Made by a program: the position numbers and the translations under genes
Source: an uncultured Mucilaginibacter sp.
Lineage (GTDB): Bacteria > Bacteroidota > Bacteroidia > Sphingobacteriales > Sphingobacteriaceae
Reading direction: 5' to 3'
Assembly: GCA_903864275.1 (NCBI GenBank)
Contig: CAIPFE010000045.1
Coordinates: 1-64,000 of the forward strand
DNA length: 64,000 nucleotides
Notes under the pieces: model-generated
Seen by the model: the letters and a program-made list of their open reading frames with translations, nothing else
What the model was told of the DNA's origin: nothing
Database searches by the model: none
Shown here: positions 63,673 through 64,000 of the stretch, piece by piece
How the letters are laid out: every line of letters starts with the position of its first letter
Numbering within the stretch: position 1 is the first letter of the stretch

Positions 63673-64000
63673 TTAATTGCCCGCGCCATCAGATTCGAGC
63701 CCTACAATTTTATATACTTTGTTATCATTGCTATCCCGGGTTTCCTGGTAATATATGCCATCTTCCGACACGAAAAGTGTTTCGCCGTTAAGCTTCACCC
63801 TTCTGCAGTCAGGCGGCAGTTTAGTTACAATATCACCTATCCTGGGAACTACTGAGGTTGCACCGCTGGTGTCTGTATTCAACTCGCCATCTTTACCTGC
63901 AATTTCATACTGAACCACACCATTTTCCATTTTTACAGGCAGGTAATAAACCCCGTTTAGCTCATAATACTCCTGCCCGTTTATAACAATTGATTTGGCA
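63673..64000 (-). CDS. DUF6515-like protein, N-terminal part outside the window
   Basis: The frame is open to the right edge, so at least 108 C-terminal residues are visible. They contain repeated aromatic motifs (INGQEYYELNGVYYLPVK, LNGETLFVSEDGIYYQE), as in the small repetitive DUF6515 secreted proteins of Bacteroidota, and end VGLESDGAGN. The assignment is tentative because the start and signal peptide are missing. It is convergent with the MFS gene. Confidence 0.55.
   Translation of the reverse strand, partial: AKSIVINGQEYYELNGVYYLPVKMENGVVQYEIAGKDGELNTDTSGATSVVPRIGDIVTKLPPDCRRVKLNGETLFVSEDGIYYQETRDSNDNKVYKIVGLESDGAGN

Overview
The window reads as chromosomal DNA of a Bacteroidota bacterium, most likely Sphingobacteriaceae (Mucilaginibacter/Pedobacter-like). 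The reasons are the long GTTGTG...CACAAC CRISPR repeat of type II-C style, DUF6443/DUF5977 YD-repeat proteins, a START-like/LptF/RibBA/TamB/TsaD housekeeping block, an ABC permease fused to an M1-peptidase domain, starts without Shine-Dalgarno sequences, and many intergenic hairpin 'word' repeats. No taxonomic marker such as 16S rRNA is present, so this is inference.

Layout. 1-587: right end of a CRISPR array (7 full 46-bp repeats plus a clipped one; no cas genes in view), ending in an unusual perfect hairpin made of the last repeat and an inverted partial repeat. 1126-8439: one exporter operon (ABC ATPase, permease, YtrA-like GntR regulator, anchored GIN-like protein, second ABC ATPase, ABC-2 permease fused to an M1 peptidase domain that has lost its zinc ligands). 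8516-9494: small membrane protein plus ABC ATPase. 9952-10749: PheC-like dehydratase. 10817-16356: sucrose/alpha-glucoside locus (LacI regulator, truncated DUF6377-like regulator, SLC45-type transporter, GH13_4 amylosucrase) with a perfect 40-bp palindrome as likely operator. 16447-18681: KatG. 19248-22036: Bor-like lipoprotein, FAD-linked oxidase, and a gene-poor stretch full of hairpin repeats and relics (tRNA fragment, XRE-regulator tail).

22154-31544: polymorphic-toxin locus on the minus strand: a secreted YD-repeat protein (DUF5977), an NHL/DUF6443/RHS protein with an HHLIEQRF-type toxin tip, and a double-CXXC putative immunity protein. 31965-32038: tRNA-Met(CAT). 32280-41701: conserved core genes (START-like, LptF/G, RibBA, TamB, TsaD, a 56-aa membrane protein). 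41756-44410: tandem duplicated Asp-box lipoproteins. 44583-46373: AraC regulator and a propeller-like secreted protein. 46628-47662: a desaturase that strikingly resembles eukaryotic sphingolipid delta-4 desaturase. 47810-56248: two-component system driving an RND efflux operon (TolC, adaptor, pump) that ends with a YVTN/YncE-like propeller. 56435-63570: EamA half-transporter, NlpC/P60 peptidase, TonB-type outer-membrane receptor with a second YncE-like protein, PAP2 phosphatase, MFS transporter. A clipped DUF6515-like protein lies at the right edge.

The strongest leads are the CRISPR-terminal anti-repeat hairpin, a seven-copy two-hairpin interspersed repeat family, the pseudo-peptidase ABC fusion, the toxin/immunity tip, and the bacterial DEGS-like desaturase. 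All functional calls come from reading the sequence and from remembered family motifs; no database search was run.
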